From: Ophthalmolycus amberensis
Taxonomy: Eukaryota; Chordata; Actinopteri; Perciformes; Zoarcidae
Assembly (NCBI GenBank): GCA_024529925.1
Contig: JAFEUB010000835.1
Location: forward strand, 249,501 to 313,500
Length of the DNA: 64,000 bases
Reading direction: 5' to 3'
Shown here: positions 29,726 through 42,890 of the stretch, one piece after another
Numbering within the stretch: position 1 is the first letter of the stretch
Layout of the letters: every line of letters starts with the position of its first letter
The notes under the pieces: generated by a model
Told to the model about the DNA's origin: nothing
Database searches by the model: none
The model's input: the letters and a program-made list of their open reading frames with translations, nothing else
Translations under genes and position numbers: made by a program

Positions 29726-30494
29726 AACACCAAATCCCTTCATATGTGGGACTCTGCAGGATTCTATTAGTACCTTCTGGATGTATTTTGGGTCGATGGT
29801 AGAGTAAATTTTGGCAGCAAAGCAAACTCTAAACTTAAGAATATATTTGACTGTGTTGACAAGCTTCCAACATAGTAAACAAGGTCCCTCAAAATAGTAA
29901 ATCTTTATCTGCAGATACAATCATGATGGTTCCAGGATAAGCATTGAGTTACTAATGTACAAGCGGTTTCCATCACCCTTAATTATCATAAAACATCAGC
30001 AATATCTGACATGACTCAATACAGGCACTTTTTCCTCAATGGCCTTTTATTGTTGTGGGATTCTTAAAGCACGTTTGTAGCAGGTTGTGCTCCACAATTA
30101 GCTGTCACAACAGCAGAAATTATATTTGACTATTTAAAACTGAGTACATTGATATAGTCCTTTAATCATTAATCAAGTTACCAAATGACAGTGATATTTT
30201 GAACACGTTTTTTCTGTAAAAAAATACATTTATGATTGTCTCAAAGTCAGTTATATAATACCAAATTGTCCCGTTGTTGTTAAATTGTCCAGTAGAGTAG
30301 ATATTGTTGCTATACAGTTTCCGGCCACCAGTGGCAGCACTGAGTGAGGACAAACTAATTATGCGCCATGTTGGATTTTAAACAGGTTGTATTGAGTTTA
30401 ATAGGATTTACCTGCACTTAAGTGGAATAAACCGGAGTATACCTGTCCTCCGGCATTTCTTTACATTTAAATGTTGGTCCAACAAGCAATTTTA

Positions 30495-31040
30495 ATAGCA
30501 CTGAGTATGTGCAGGACACTCTGGCAGCTCTGCACAGCTCCTTCAGTCACCGGCTGATTCACCCCCGGTGTCTGGGGGAGAGGTACCGCAAGTCCTTTCT
30601 CCCCGCTGCTGTCAGGCTGCACAACAAACTGCTCTCGGTGGACAACTAACACTTGAACACTTGAACACGAACACTTTGCACACACTGAACACTTTGCACA
30701 CACTGAACACTTTGCACACTCTGAACACTTTGCACACTCTGAACACTTTAATTCATTCACCTGGTGCAATATCTTATCTAATCCGTGCAATATCCAATAC
30801 GTTTAAGTATTTACCTGATCCGCCTGTATATTCTGTATATTCTGTATATTCTGTATATACTGGCATATTTAGTATATCTAATACTCTTCTTACTGTCTTA
30901 TTTTATTACTGTTCTACTGTTTACTGTTTAGTTTATTATATTACTTGATTTTTATCTTGATTTTTATTACTTGTGAGCAATGCTGCTGTAATCCTGTAAT
31001 TTCCCCACTGAGGGACTAATAAAGGATTATCTTATCATGT
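30495..31040 (+). mobile_element. 5'-truncated non-LTR retrotransposon 3' end
   Basis: The + strand frame around 30535-30648 reads SVTGXFTPGV-like in one frame, but in the element's own frame gives SSFSHRLIHPRCLGERYRKS, then FLPAAVRLHNKLLSVDN and stop. This is the end of ORF2 in many fish LINEs. The 3' UTR contains tandem tgaacactttgcacac units (about 30655-30745) and gtatattct units (about 30825-30858). It ends with cccactgagggactaataaa and a ttatc-type tail near 31037. The 5' part is missing, as usual for incomplete reverse transcription. Confidence 0.75.
30655..30745 (+). repeat. Tandem 16-18 bp repeat in LINE 3' UTR
   Basis: Four to five copies of a unit close to actgaacactttgcacac with small length variation. 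They create spurious leucine/asparagine/threonine and cysteine-rich ORFs on the two strands. Confidence 0.85.
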
Positions 31041-34000
31041 GTGCTTCACTTGGACTAGCTACAATCCAGGATCATGATTTTGAAGCTGCAACAGTTCACA
31101 CACAACGTCCAGAAGATACTCTCCTAGCGGTCAGACCCGTGTTCTGTTCAATGTGTGCAGTGTGATCACGATGATGTCACTGTTTAGTGGTCAGATGTTT
31201 GCTCGCTGCTGCATGGCGTTTGTTGGGCTGGTTTCACAGCACATGTTGCTTGTTGTGGACAGAATGTCTGTCATACAATCATCTCTTCATTAACGTTTGG
31301 ACACAATTGTTTCATGTTATTCGGTGGTTTATATGACTGCTCTTTGACCATCTGTGAGCTGTGATTGTTGTCAAAAGTTGTTGCTGCAGTGAATTTACAT
31401 TTATCTTACATTAATCTTTGGTCTGAGTATTATTTTGCAGGAGGATATCTGATGTGTGCAATTTACACTGGCTTTTGGTAAATCATTACGTACAAAGAAC
31501 ATTGGAATCAACCTGACTGTCAGCATGGTGTTTACTGCTGCATGAGCAAATTCACAAATATTGTTCACTTTCTTTAACATTGTGAGATAATGCATTTGGC
31601 CTTGGCAGAGGTCTGCACTCCCTCTGTGCCCTTCTCGTTTTAAATATATAGACAGTTTTATGAAAGCTAAAGCCGTCATTTATTTTCATTTGAGTGAGAT
31701 AACTCAGATTAATGGTGTTACTTGAGAGTGTGCACCAAGCCCTCCCTGATTAACAGCCAACAATTAGTACACAGAGTGAAGCACCAGGGCGTATACTGAC
31801 CACAGGCCTGTGAAGTACGGCTGTGGGCACCACACTGGACATATATAAACTTAACATAGCAAGTATCCATAACATGATCTCTGGACCACATGATGCCACA
31901 TACCATTTATAATCTTGGCGACAACTGTCAGCTGGGGCCCGAGTGATGTGTTTGATAGTGTGCCAGTCTGCGGAGACACTAACATATCAATGTTGTGGGG
32001 AGAAAAACCAAGAGGAGAAGACCAAGCCCAGTCAGGTGCAAAAATAAATTATGATTTAATCAACAGATATGTCAACAAATTTTCTCCACAAATAAATACA
32101 CACAGAAGCACCACTTTAAATATTGTGTTCACCAGAGATGTGCTCATAAGGTTCTTGGAAATAAATCCTACAGCATTGAATAAGTATAAAGAACAACTAA
32201 TTGACTAAAGAAATGTTAGTGGACTACTTCTTTTGGCTTTGTCAATGAGTGTTGGTGGTTATATTTAGATCAATGGTTTCTGATTGGGATGCCAACCCAC
32301 TTGAGCTGAGAATCCTGTGTTGAGACTGGGGTGTAAAGAGAGAAAATATAAGTTTTTACGCGATTATGACCGATTAAAGCCGATGATTTAATCGTAGGGC
32401 ATCAGCAGGGGCTTGAAATGTGTTGCCTCAGCTTTTATATTTAAAGCCCAAATACATTTTGTGTGCCGTTTGATTGGATGTAGCTGTAGGCTTTCTGATA
32501 AGGAAGAGCGCTCTAAAGAGGTCACTGGTGCTTTGGAGTTAATGAGCAACAATTAGGTAATCAGTGACCCTGGATTCAGTTGACCCCGCCAGAGATGCTT
32601 TAGCTCCGTCTCCAGCAGTCTAGTTTGAACAGGATAATGGACCACAGCGAGACGGGAATTGTTAGCTTCACAAAAATTGGGACATAATGACACAGATAGG
32701 TGACATATTTTCCGGTTGAGCGGGCCTGAGGCAGCGAGGCGGCACTAATAAGGTAACGAGAGAGAACTGGGATCGAGGTAGTTTCGCTGTGCGACTGACT
32801 CAGTTCCTGCCAGCTTTGTAACATGGGAGTCTTTTGTCCGTAACACTCAAAGGAAAATTTTATCAGCTTCTCTCTTTTTGGTTTTTATTAATAGCTTTAT
32901 ATTGAGGCCTTGATTTCCCATCAGAATTCTCTTGCAGTAAAAGACGCAGCATTTAAGGACAATAAGAATACTGAATTATGTAAAAGAAAGTCAATGAATT
33001 GAACTGAATCAAGTGTTATCAAATGAAATCGCTTTGATTGATTGTTTAGTCTTTGAAACATCAGAAATGAGTGAGAAATGTATGTCACAATGCCAAAACG
33101 CAAAGGTAATAATGGTAAATAGTTTTAAAAAATGGATTAACCTAAACCTCTGTTTGTAAAAGCATATAGAACACAATTTCAAACATTACATTCACACAGT
33201 AGGAAAACTGGTCATTGCATACTTGCCAAGTATAACACAATAATGCGTTTATTCCCTTCTTATTTTCTTCTTTACATATTTCCATCATGAAAAGGAGCTT
33301 TCTTCTTCTTTAGGTGTTCATTTCATCTGTTTTGTTCAGTATGTAATAAAATAAGGTAATACATTAAATTTACATTTGCCATTTCCTCATGCCATTCCTC
33401 TCTGTTCTGTATGCAACTTGACATTTCTTTGTAATTATGTTTGAGCACATGTGTGGACCCTCAGTGTGGGTGCCCCAGGGTCACCATGACCGTCTCGGTT
33501 TCTGCAGGCTGCTTTAAAAGCTCCGAAATATCAGAACTGTCAAAACGCTCAGTGCACCAAGAGCAATAGTTTGATTTCAGTGTCTGGATAGTAAACAGCA
33601 ACTGTAAAATGTGAGCAGGTCTTTATGTTTCGAATACTCGTCCATTAGGAGGCAGTATCACCCCAGTTCAGAGTCTCTCACGCCGCCTGTTTCTCACTAG
33701 AGATACACAAACTATACACATGTCTTTACAAACCTCTTTTCTGTGCTTTTTCTTCCCTTTTCATGGCAGCAAAATAAGTGCAAATGAGACGGTTGCCTTC
33801 ACATTGATAAATGGTTGTTTCTAGAAGTGGTACTGGACATTTTCTATGCACATAAAGACGAGTAAGTGGGGTTGATTGTGTCAGGTCCTCTAGTGGTTGT
33901 CATGTTTTGTGTTGTGATTGCTAATTGCTCCCTTCAGACTGGTTTTCATTTCTTACACACCTCTGCTTAACTCGTGGTAATTAAAAAAAGACAGAGTCTC

Positions 34001-35220
34001 TGCTTCCAGTTAAAGCTTTTCTTCATCATGAAAGTAAGCTGAATATTTTCTGAGAAGATTTGTTTAGGATAAAATGTTTAGACTGTAAAATATGTGGTGG
34101 TTGAATGAAACGTATCATTGCAACCCTTCATATTGATATCTTGGCGAATCTGCTGTGTTTTTACACATCTTTGGAATGTAGTAATGAGGAAAATACTTAA
34201 CAGTGAAATGAAGAGCATCTCCAAAACGTTGCACATGAAAGCCCGAGATGATATTCACTGCTTGTGTTGGTTTAAGGCAAAGATAAAGAACGCCAAGGTG
34301 GTTTTACTCAGGCTGACTGGATAAGGTGATATGCTACCAACGGGCAGGTGTTGGCTTGACTCACATCTGGAACCCAAGCTGCAGAAAAGTTGTTCAGCAG
34401 TTTGGTGGATGTCTGTAGGAAAGGGAGAGACGGAAAGAGAACATGCCGACCTCTAGCCCATATATTTGCCAGTGCAGAGACTTCTCTTCAGGGCAAACTG
34501 CTGCTCGTTCTAGTCCGAACAACTTCAATACAATGATAGTGAGGGCACGGCCGGTATAGAGGTGGATGTGAACAGACATCCCCATACACTCAAGCCACCA
34601 GCCTGTTGCCTTCAGAATGTCTCATTAAGCAGTAGAGCAGAAACCAGACAGAATGCTCTGAAAAATGACTGTCAGCAAATCTGTTCAAGTTCAAGACTTT
34701 AAATCTTCGGGAATGTTTTTTTTTTTTGGGCGGGGCAAATTTGAATGTTGTGTATATGCATCAGTGGATTTATGCAAACTGTGTAAAGATGTGGGAGTGT
34801 TGTGTAAAGTCCTTTGTTTGACCCATACATCCACCCAACTTCCTCCCTATACGCGGCTTTAGCATATTGACGTCCGGAGCAGTTGCTGAGTGTCTGATAT
34901 TGCTGCGGATGGGTTTATATTGGTTTTAGTTGAAAGCCCGCTGTGTCTCATACAGACGCTAAAAGTTGCCTTATGCATCGATATCAGATGTCCAGAGTCG
35001 TGACAAAGCCTCGGTATTTGTCGAGCTGGGAATGAGACCGGGTTGCATGTTTCTAATTGATTATAAAAATAGTTGGCAACGAATTTCATCATCATTCAAT
35101 GGACACACATTTGCAGAGACGGCAGATTTAGCGCACACTAATTAGCTGAAATTAGGTGGGAGAGACACTGGAGTATAACTTTATTAAAGTTATTACGTTT
35201 TTTTTGCAGTTTTTCATGCC
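31041..35220. other. Intergenic sequence, nothing identified
   Basis: AT-rich sequence with no recognised exon, RNA gene or full repeat. A short T10 run occurs near 34718. Confidence 0.5.
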
Positions 35221-35224
35221 GTTA

Positions 35225-35450
35225 GTCAGAAAGTGAATCACCAATGTCAATTTATTAAACACCATGATTAAAGCTGCTGACATGCAATGTGAGTATTTCA
35301 GCTCATTGTTGCAACTTCACTACTTTGGTTCAGTCAAACCGCTCTCATCAAACTCGCAGGCAGCTGTTTTCGGCAAAAAAAGTTCTGATGAACTCACTGT
35401 ACGTAATCTGCTCAACACAAACGGCAGACCGGCCCAATCGCTGCTCTGTT
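35225..35450 (+). repeat. Dispersed repeat A, copy 1
   Basis: Shares ordered blocks with 37850-38180: caatgtcaa, catgattaaagctgct, gcaacttcactactttggt versus gcaactttactgcgttggt, aggcagctgttttc, and ctctgat-type sequence followed by acgtaatct and ctcaacaca versus ctcagcaca. Same orientation, moderately diverged. Confidence 0.6.
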
Positions 35451-36829
35451 TCAACATGTGTATCACTGTGAGGTCTCTCTAACCATATGCTGGATGATTA
35501 ATCACATCGCAGACGCTTTGCACAAACTTTGAAATAACGACCTTTCATTGATATTAGTCTGGGAATCTAGCTGGCTTTGAGTAATTTAGTAATTCATTTT
35601 TTTGTTTAACACCAGGTCACCCAGTTAATTCCACCAGAGGCCAAGCTTCTGTTGCCTCTGCTTCCTTTCAAACTGAAAACATCGTACCCTTCAATTAAAA
35701 TCAGAAAGGAAAGGAAATAACCATGGATGAAGAGTTTCATTCAGCTATTGCACTTCGACTTCACTCAGGTTTTTTTAATTATAGAACCTTTCCCCATATT
35801 CTCCATTGCAGTTTAAAAGAGAGAAAATGTGAAATATCAACTGTAGATTGAGCCATCTGTGAATACATTGAGCTCTTACAGGAAGCAATCGGAAAGAACT
35901 GCAACAGTGCTACCTGTTTTGGTTTTCTTTGCCTTGACTGCAAGGTAAGTACTGAAAGGCTTGGCCAGTTCATCCTGAAAAGGACGTTTTGCTCGGTGAA
36001 TGTGCACTAGCTCTTTAAAGCAACCATGCACCAGTGAACGGCTTATATTGCCTGCCAGGGAGAGGTGAAAGCTGTGATCCCTGGTTGATTGAATATTATT
36101 AAATCCACTTAAGTCACAAAGGGAAATATGTGCACGAGGAAGTGAAGAGAAAATGCAAAAAAACATTCTCAGTATAATTGAGGCATGGGATGAGTATTGT
36201 CGGTGCAACTCAACAGAAGGTCGATGAGTTTCTGATATTTTGTGCTCTGAATATCTGTAGTTGAGGTCACCAGCTGCACACACACTGACTCATTGTAAGC
36301 CACCGTGAAGCAGCAGTTTAATGACTCAAATGTAATTTAAAGTATGAGCCTCAAAGTCTCAACATTTATATTTATATTGCATATAAAGCAGTGATGCTTT
36401 TTGGATTATTAATTTCCGTCTTTTGATTGTCATTTACATATCTGATACTTAACTTGCACTGGATTTATCCACCTCACTTCTTTCACAGTTTATTTTGGAT
36501 TAATTTCATATTGTTTTGATAAGGAAGGTGTGGTTTTAAAATGCAGACTGAAGTGGCTGTATATTCTGTCTTTGCACATATTCTTGTACAATACTTCCCT
36601 TATGTAAAACAGCTGTCCTGGAGAGATTTTAGGGCGGCAGTGACTTCATGATGGTGGGACATGATTTAAGCCAAGGGATGATTGGAGATGGCATTTTTGA
36701 AATGTCAAAAGGGTTGAAAAGTGCAGAGCTGCCAGTTGGCTTATCTGTAGTTCGTCCCTGCACTGTATTATCACACTATCAGGGGTATAGATTTTATTTC
36801 ATGGGGGGATGGGATAGAGCTATGGAGAA

Positions 36830-37150
36830 AATCAAATATCATGACGTTTTAGACCAAATACCTCGATATCGATATTGCGACAATATGGATTGAACATTGG
36901 TGCTTCAACAAAAATTTTCCATAAGTATTTGTCAATAATGTGGATATAATGACTAAGTGGGTAAAGGTAAATAAAAGAACAGACAGAACAGTCTGGTAAG
37001 TTCAGAAAATAACATCCATTTACTGCACTGTGGCCTTTACAACCAGGAAAAGACAACACTTATGCCATATTGCAATATCCAAAATCTAAGACGATATGAA
37101 GTCTTATATCACAATATCAATATATTATCAATATATTGCCCAGCTCTAGG
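36830..37150 (+). repeat. Dispersed repeat B, copy 1
   Basis: Contains gacagaacagtctggtaag, tggcctttacaaccaggaaa, then atatccaaaatctaagacga and ends tatcaatatattgcccagct. A second copy in the same orientation occupies about 63540-63770. The cgatatcgatat-like ends are typical of a common fish repeat. Confidence 0.65.
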
Positions 37151-37624
37151 ATAAAGGGTGGGTACTTTCCGCTTCTGCCGTAAGGCAAACAATTGAGCAT
37201 ATCAGAACGAAACCATGCCTTTGTTTGAGCTGTAACTACATATTCAGATAAAAGTAGCACTATATATTGTATTCAGTGTATTGCAGAGTAAACGAAGAAA
37301 CTGCACTGTACTGGAGGTCAGTGAATCCAATTACCTCTTGATATGTTGAGATGCTTGTCTACAGTACAGGCACATATATGCCTGCAGTCTATATGTTATT
37401 ATGTTCCACCAAAATATTATTGACAACCTGCCACGCTCCCCGTCTTAACTTCAGGCTGTTATCAAGAGCTGCAAACTCTCAAATCTTCACACCTTTGAAG
37501 GTATAGGAACAGACATCGGATACTTTATTTCTGAAGTATTTCAAGGCTAGCACAATATTAATGTTGTCAATGGACAATCCTGCAGAACCTTGATTTATGT
37601 TCAGTGATGACGTTTTTAAAGTTC

Positions 37625-37850
37625 AATGTAGGGCGGCAACAACTAAAAGATTATTAAACAAAGGTAGTTGACAACGAATTTTACCATCATTCAACCGACT
37701 CAAATTTGAAGTAATATTTTCTTCATAAAATGCTGGAAGTGAGATTTAAAAAATAGATAAAAAATTAAACCTTTTTTATCCAATTAATCAAAGTAATAAT
37801 CGGCAGACGAATCAATTATCAAAATAGTTGTTAGTTGCAGCTCTAGTTCA
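37625..37850 (+). mobile_element. Dispersed teleost repeat, copy 3
   Basis: Begins agggcggcaacaactaaaag and ends aatagttgttagttgcagct followed by ctag, so the two ends are inverted (agggcggcaacaacta versus tagttgcagctct). This is the widespread teleost 'gctgcaactaacgatta' repeat. Fragments are also present at about 35060-35100, 21780-22000 and 13855-14010. Confidence 0.6.
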
Positions 37851-38180
37851 ATGTCAACTTTTAAAAACATTCTTTCTACAATATTCGCAAATGGCAACTA
37901 CGGCATGATTAAAGCTGCTCTGTTTAAGTTTTTTCTTTTTCTTTTTTATTGACCAAATGACGACATGCAAAGTGAACGGTGTTGCTCATAGGGAGAATTG
38001 ACACCTGACATTTTAGTGTCTTTCACCTCATTGTTTGGTTTTACAGACTGCAACTTTACTGCGTTGGTCTCATTGCATCAAACTCGTTTCCAGACGCAGT
38101 AGGCAGCTGTTTTCTGCAGAAAAAACCTCTGATAAACCCACTATACGTAATCTACTCAGCACAGCAGATGGGCACAATTA
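37850..38180 (+). repeat. Dispersed repeat A, copy 2
   Basis: Second copy of the 35225-35450 sequence, with about 100 bp extra in the middle (about 37925-38035, including a T-rich tract). It is followed by gaacatggaggagctaaagt, which the first copy lacks. Confidence 0.6.
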
Positions 38181-39752
38181 CCGACCTGCTGGTGAACATG
38201 GAGGAGCTAAAGTCTGAAATATTTCCCTCCATAAGTTAATGGAAGGCAAAACCGAGCTAGACGCAGAGTGAATAGTGGACATTCATCCGGTTGTCAGAAT
38301 TACGTTATGTAATCCCTTTGGATGCTGGGCTGGAATACTGTTACATTTCTCTACTTTTTAGGAGATAAATTAGCTCACTATGAAATGTTGTGACTATAAT
38401 TGTGGAAGTGCCTCTGGGGGAGGGGTATTTGCTCTGAAAAAGGTCTCCACAGGGAGAACTCGAGTACCACTCTCGAGAGATCCCATGAGGTCCCGTTCAT
38501 AGGGGTCCATAGGGGGTAAAGGCCAGTGAACGATTGGTGAATAGTGGGCAGTCATTACTCTCCAGCTGCTCCCACTCTGACGCGCTCCTGCTGGGGATCA
38601 TTACGGCGTTTTTTACTGTACAGCTGCTGGCAACTGGAACAAGAATTCATACACGGGGAGATTTAAGTCTAGATGCTCACATACAATTGTCCATTTCTAC
38701 ACTCATGTACACGCGTGTATTACTGTAGGAACACAGAGTCTTCTTCCGGTCAGAAAACAAACAGTAGGATGGCAGGCAAAAGAAATAAATGAAAAATCAC
38801 CTTTACAAGACAAATGTGTGCATGTGCATTCATGCAAACACACAAAGACACATATATGCATGGACACACAGATTACAGATACAAACAGATGTCTGGAGAC
38901 ATACGCCCACATGCTTCACACACATACGCATGAACACACAGACTTGCATAGAAATACAGATGTGAGCAGACACACGTGAACTTACTCGTACATCTGGAGT
39001 GTACGCTGTTTTCAACTCATGGAGGCACTTTCATGGAGATTGAAAGACACACAGTTTTGTTCTTCAAATATGCGCTACTGCACGTGTACAAATAGAGGAC
39101 TCTATTAACGGAGCGAGGAGAAGATGGCAAGGAGGTTTTATGGTTATTGCTTGTAAAATATCTAATCATGATTAAACATTAGCCCAAGAGAAGTCTGCTT
39201 TACACAAAACATACAAAGCACCATATCTACCTCTAAATTTAAACCAAGATGTTGTTGTGGAATATTTCCTTTCAAAAGTTAAGGAGTGAAATTGGTTTTA
39301 TCCAAAGTGTTTAACATAAAAACAGAGTCTTGATGAATGATCAAAGTTTCAAACAGTCAATTTAATGTTTGCAAACAGAGAACACAACCACAGTCACGTA
39401 TTGCAGTGAACTGTGAATATGCTCTAAAGACGCAGAATCAAAACAAGGTATTTATACTCAGGCACAGAGGAGACAGATAACACACAGGAGACAGAGGCAG
39501 AAATGTTGAGTCTAACAAGAAGCAGTTGATTACAGAAAGAGCACGCCGGTTGAAAGATAGAATAAGATAGAATAAGATAGAAAAGTGACCTCTGTACCAG
39601 AACAAATATGTCAACGTGTTCAGACATCCAGACGCCCGTACAAATGAACTTTCTAAACAGCAACATATCACACAGAACATATGATGAGGACATGTTAAAA
39701 CATTTTTACCATTACAATGTCCATTTTGGATTATAAATGCCACACTGTAGTG

Positions 39753-41357
39753 CAGTGGTGGGCCGTCAGGGCCTGCAAGGCCTTCTCTGCTGGCCTAAAC
39801 AGAATCACAAAGTTATAACTATTTCATAATTTAATAATCTTTCATAAATACACTACATGTATTATAATTTATAAAAATATTTTCCCCATTATCTTATTTT
39901 CTCATTGCACAGCTCCTGTCTTCCTCTGTTGCTCTGCTTCCAGTGCAGCTTGTTTTAAGTAGAGCTTTTATCCAATCAGATTTCACCTCTGTGTCTCTAG
40001 GTAAGAAGAGAGGCCCGAGGCCTGCAGACTCACAAGTGAATCCCTGTGCACTTTAAGTGAATGGGGACGATATTGTTGATTGTCATAGTGTTCAACCAAT
40101 CAGATCTTTAGTTTGACATGTTGAGCGTATTCTTTGACGTGTCAGAGCCTGCTAGCTGGCCTACAAGTATGTCAGCATTACGTGCAGCTCAGTATCCAGG
40201 TGCAGCTCTGCAGTGAGGTGCAGCGTGTGCTGTGATTGGTCAGTGGGCGAGCATGTGACTATTGTGAAAGAAACTTAAAGTAGCCATCAGAGGCTTAGTC
40301 GGAGTAGTAAGAGTTCAAATTGAAAGATATGGAAGAAATCATGACATTTTTTGCATTTTGCTTGGTGTAGATTATTATTTTTTACCGAGCTTTGTTTTTT
40401 TAACAATCAATGGCTGTAGGAGGAGAAACGGATTTGTGAGTTGGGATTTAACTCTTTGTCAACAAAGAAAGGAGGATGGAGTTTGTCTTCAAGTGAACTG
40501 CATTTGTTTTCTCAATATCTAATATCTGAATGGCCCTCGAGTGTGTAGCAGAATGTGTGTTGCTGCTGTTGTTTTCCTGTTAAGCTAGTTAGCGTAGCCT
40601 CCCAGAACACTTGCGGATCACCAGCTGTTTTTGTTGTGGTTTTTTTTGTTCCGGTTCAGAGGTCACACAGACCATTGTCTCCTACATCAGTGATTCTCAA
40701 CTGACGGGTCGCGGACCCGTTTTAAGTGGGTCACGGGCCTTTGCCCGACAAAAAAAAAAATCTTGTGCCTTTTATTTTGTAGGATATTTTTTATGCAGTG
40801 GTCTTATTCCAGCATTTACGGCACTTGTTCAGCGGTCCAGGAAAAACACCGACCAATGCGGTGTGAATCGCATCACGTGATGCAGCTCAGCCAATCAAAT
40901 ATGAGTATTCTGACACGTTTCCTGACTCGAGTGAGACACACCGTGACACACGGGGCTGAGACGAGGAAACAGACAGCAGAGCAGTACGTGAATCAGGTAA
41001 GTAGTGAAAGTAAAATCATAAAACGGTTTCCTAAAGAGACGAATCTGTCGCGACTTGTCGTTGAGGGATTATGGTGGGTTCCTCTGCCAGACCAGTTGAG
41101 AACCACTGTCCTACACGAGCACAGAAAACATTATATTTCCCTCAATTTAAGCTTCTGCATTTTACAAACGCACTAGTATTATTCAAACGTATTGTTCAGT
41201 TTGTAAGCCTCGTACCCAACGGTTTAATACGAATACATACATAGTTACAGCCTTAGAACCGAATAATAGCTGGGGCGCCATCATGTGGTTGTAAGGTGGT
41301 ATTTCAGCTGCAGGACAGCAGTGAAGGCCCAGGTATAAAATGCACGGCCCGCCACTG
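39753..41357. mobile_element. Non-autonomous hAT-type element with perfect 8-bp target duplication
   Basis: A 1,605-bp unit starting cagtggtgggccgt and ending with the inverted acggcccgccactg. It is flanked by identical 8-bp duplications ctgtagtg at 39745-39752 and 41358-41365. CAG-type short terminal repeats with 8-bp duplications define the hAT superfamily. No transposase domain was recognised, so it depends on a source element elsewhere. A second hAT-like unit lies inside it. Confidence 0.85.
40688..41107. mobile_element. Second hAT-like MITE nested inside the larger hAT element
   Basis: A 420-bp unit starting cagtgattctcaactg and ending cagttgagaaccactg. The terminal repeats match at 15 of 16 positions. 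Flanks are tcctacat (40680-40687) and tcctacac (41108-41115), an 8-bp duplication with one mismatch. It lies wholly within 39753-41357, so it inserted after that element existed or was carried by it. Confidence 0.85.
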
Positions 41358-42890
41358 CTGTAGTGTAATAATGACTTTGCATTAGCTTTGCCTCGTTGAG
41401 AGGGCTGGCCAGCAGTGGAGTCTGACAGATTTTACTACTGAGATACACAGATTAAAAACCAAACTGAGTACACAAGCCCCTTTCTGGGGAATATGTAAAT
41501 ACAATTTGCACATTGTTATTTTTTTTTCAGCACTTATAACCGGCTGCTTGTTTCGTATAATATTGTATACAATTGTTACTCGTATTAATTTCATCCTCTT
41601 TGCCAAGTCGTAAATAGACTGAAGCTAATTTCAGCTGTCATGTGCCATTATGTGTTTGTATGCTTAAGTACAAAAAGGTCTTTAAACAAGCTGTATTTAA
41701 TTTCCTATGGAGACCTTCATGATCCTCCACATAAAATAACGATTAAAATTGACATTCTAATATGAGGTCTTGCAGCAATGTCCAATTGTTTTGCTTCAGC
41801 AGAACACTTGGAGTGAACAGCCTCTTGATGCTCTGCTATTTAATAATCACCATTACTCATTTCCGTTGTACATTTTTTTCTTATTCTAAGAGCGACCATT
41901 GAATAGCTTTTGTTTGTGATTGCAGTGAGTTTTAATCACGCTTTGTCATTGGGAGTGAAATCATGTTGCAGCTACTAACAAGTCATTATGTTTGAGAGGA
42001 AAGCAGTGAGACAATTAAGTTGACATATGTCAGGAGCCCTGCCTGTACTTTGATGCCGTGTTTACAGCAATTAGTGGGAATCAATTTCAATTCTTCCACC
42101 TAACACAAGAGATGGGAAAAAAACAGGAACTGCATTGTGAAAATACAAGTCGTGAAAGTTTGTTGATTATGTTGCGGGTAAAATGATCCAGTAGTAAATG
42201 GGAAGAGGTTTCTACACCCTTGAGCAACATTTGATTGTTGCTATTGATCGGTGTTGGATTCAAAACCACCATTAGGTAGAAACTGCGGTGAATCGAAGGG
42301 CAAAGGGGATGGGGGTGAATAAATCCAAGCGATAGTCCCTGACATATTAAATTTATAGAAAAATACAAGGCATATTAGAAGGGAATGAAGAAAAGAAAGA
42401 AGCATGATATTTCTCTTTTTTGTCTGTGTCATGATGTTTTACCTGCCCAGCCAATTCCTCCATTTAGTGCTGATGACCTAAATAAGCAGTGAGCCATCTT
42501 TGCGTCAAAGCTACATCAGTTGCTTTACCTCAAACAAGGTCATGGACGAACCTAAACACACTAAATCATATTATATCTGAAACAGAGCCCTGCAGCCCAT
42601 CATAAATATTTGAATAGCTACATCTTGCAATTTCAGGTCATACTAGCACCATACCATGAAATACCCAGTTAGTGAGGAAGTTTATGGTGTGTCAGCTTAA
42701 GATAAATAGCTTGTTTGCAATCACGTGACTATTATGACGCGCAAAAGTCAGATGGAGGGCAGTAGGTGAATTGGAAATGCGCCTCCTACAACACGGCTTG
42801 CCAGATGAAGGCATACAAGAGTCTAAAGGCTTAGAACCATTTTGTGAGCGGTTGGGTCCACGACTTCGGAACTAAATTCAAAATTGAACG

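Larger units (their letters stand above)
22726..30482. other. Upstream of slc4a11: no gene seen
   Basis: The slc4a11 5' UTR and promoter must lie at the left edge, but there is no clear TATA box or CpG cluster. Interrupted CA repeats occur at 22841-22867 and a GT run at 28285-28303. A teleost repeat fragment near 28860-28920 (aatctcagcatgctaacatg) and hairpins at 24295 and 29689 are noted separately. Frames above 60 codons are scattered and unlike any protein I know. Confidence 0.6.

Noticed and set aside
30467..30948. ORFs with CAKCSVCAKCS and LHTLNTLHT repeats on opposite strands
   Set aside because: They translate the tandem repeats in a LINE 3' UTR, not a cysteine-rich protein.
38703..39015. 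Cysteine/valine-rich antisense ORFs
   Set aside because: Produced by a degenerate CA-rich tract (acacacagac, catatgcatg), not a protein gene.
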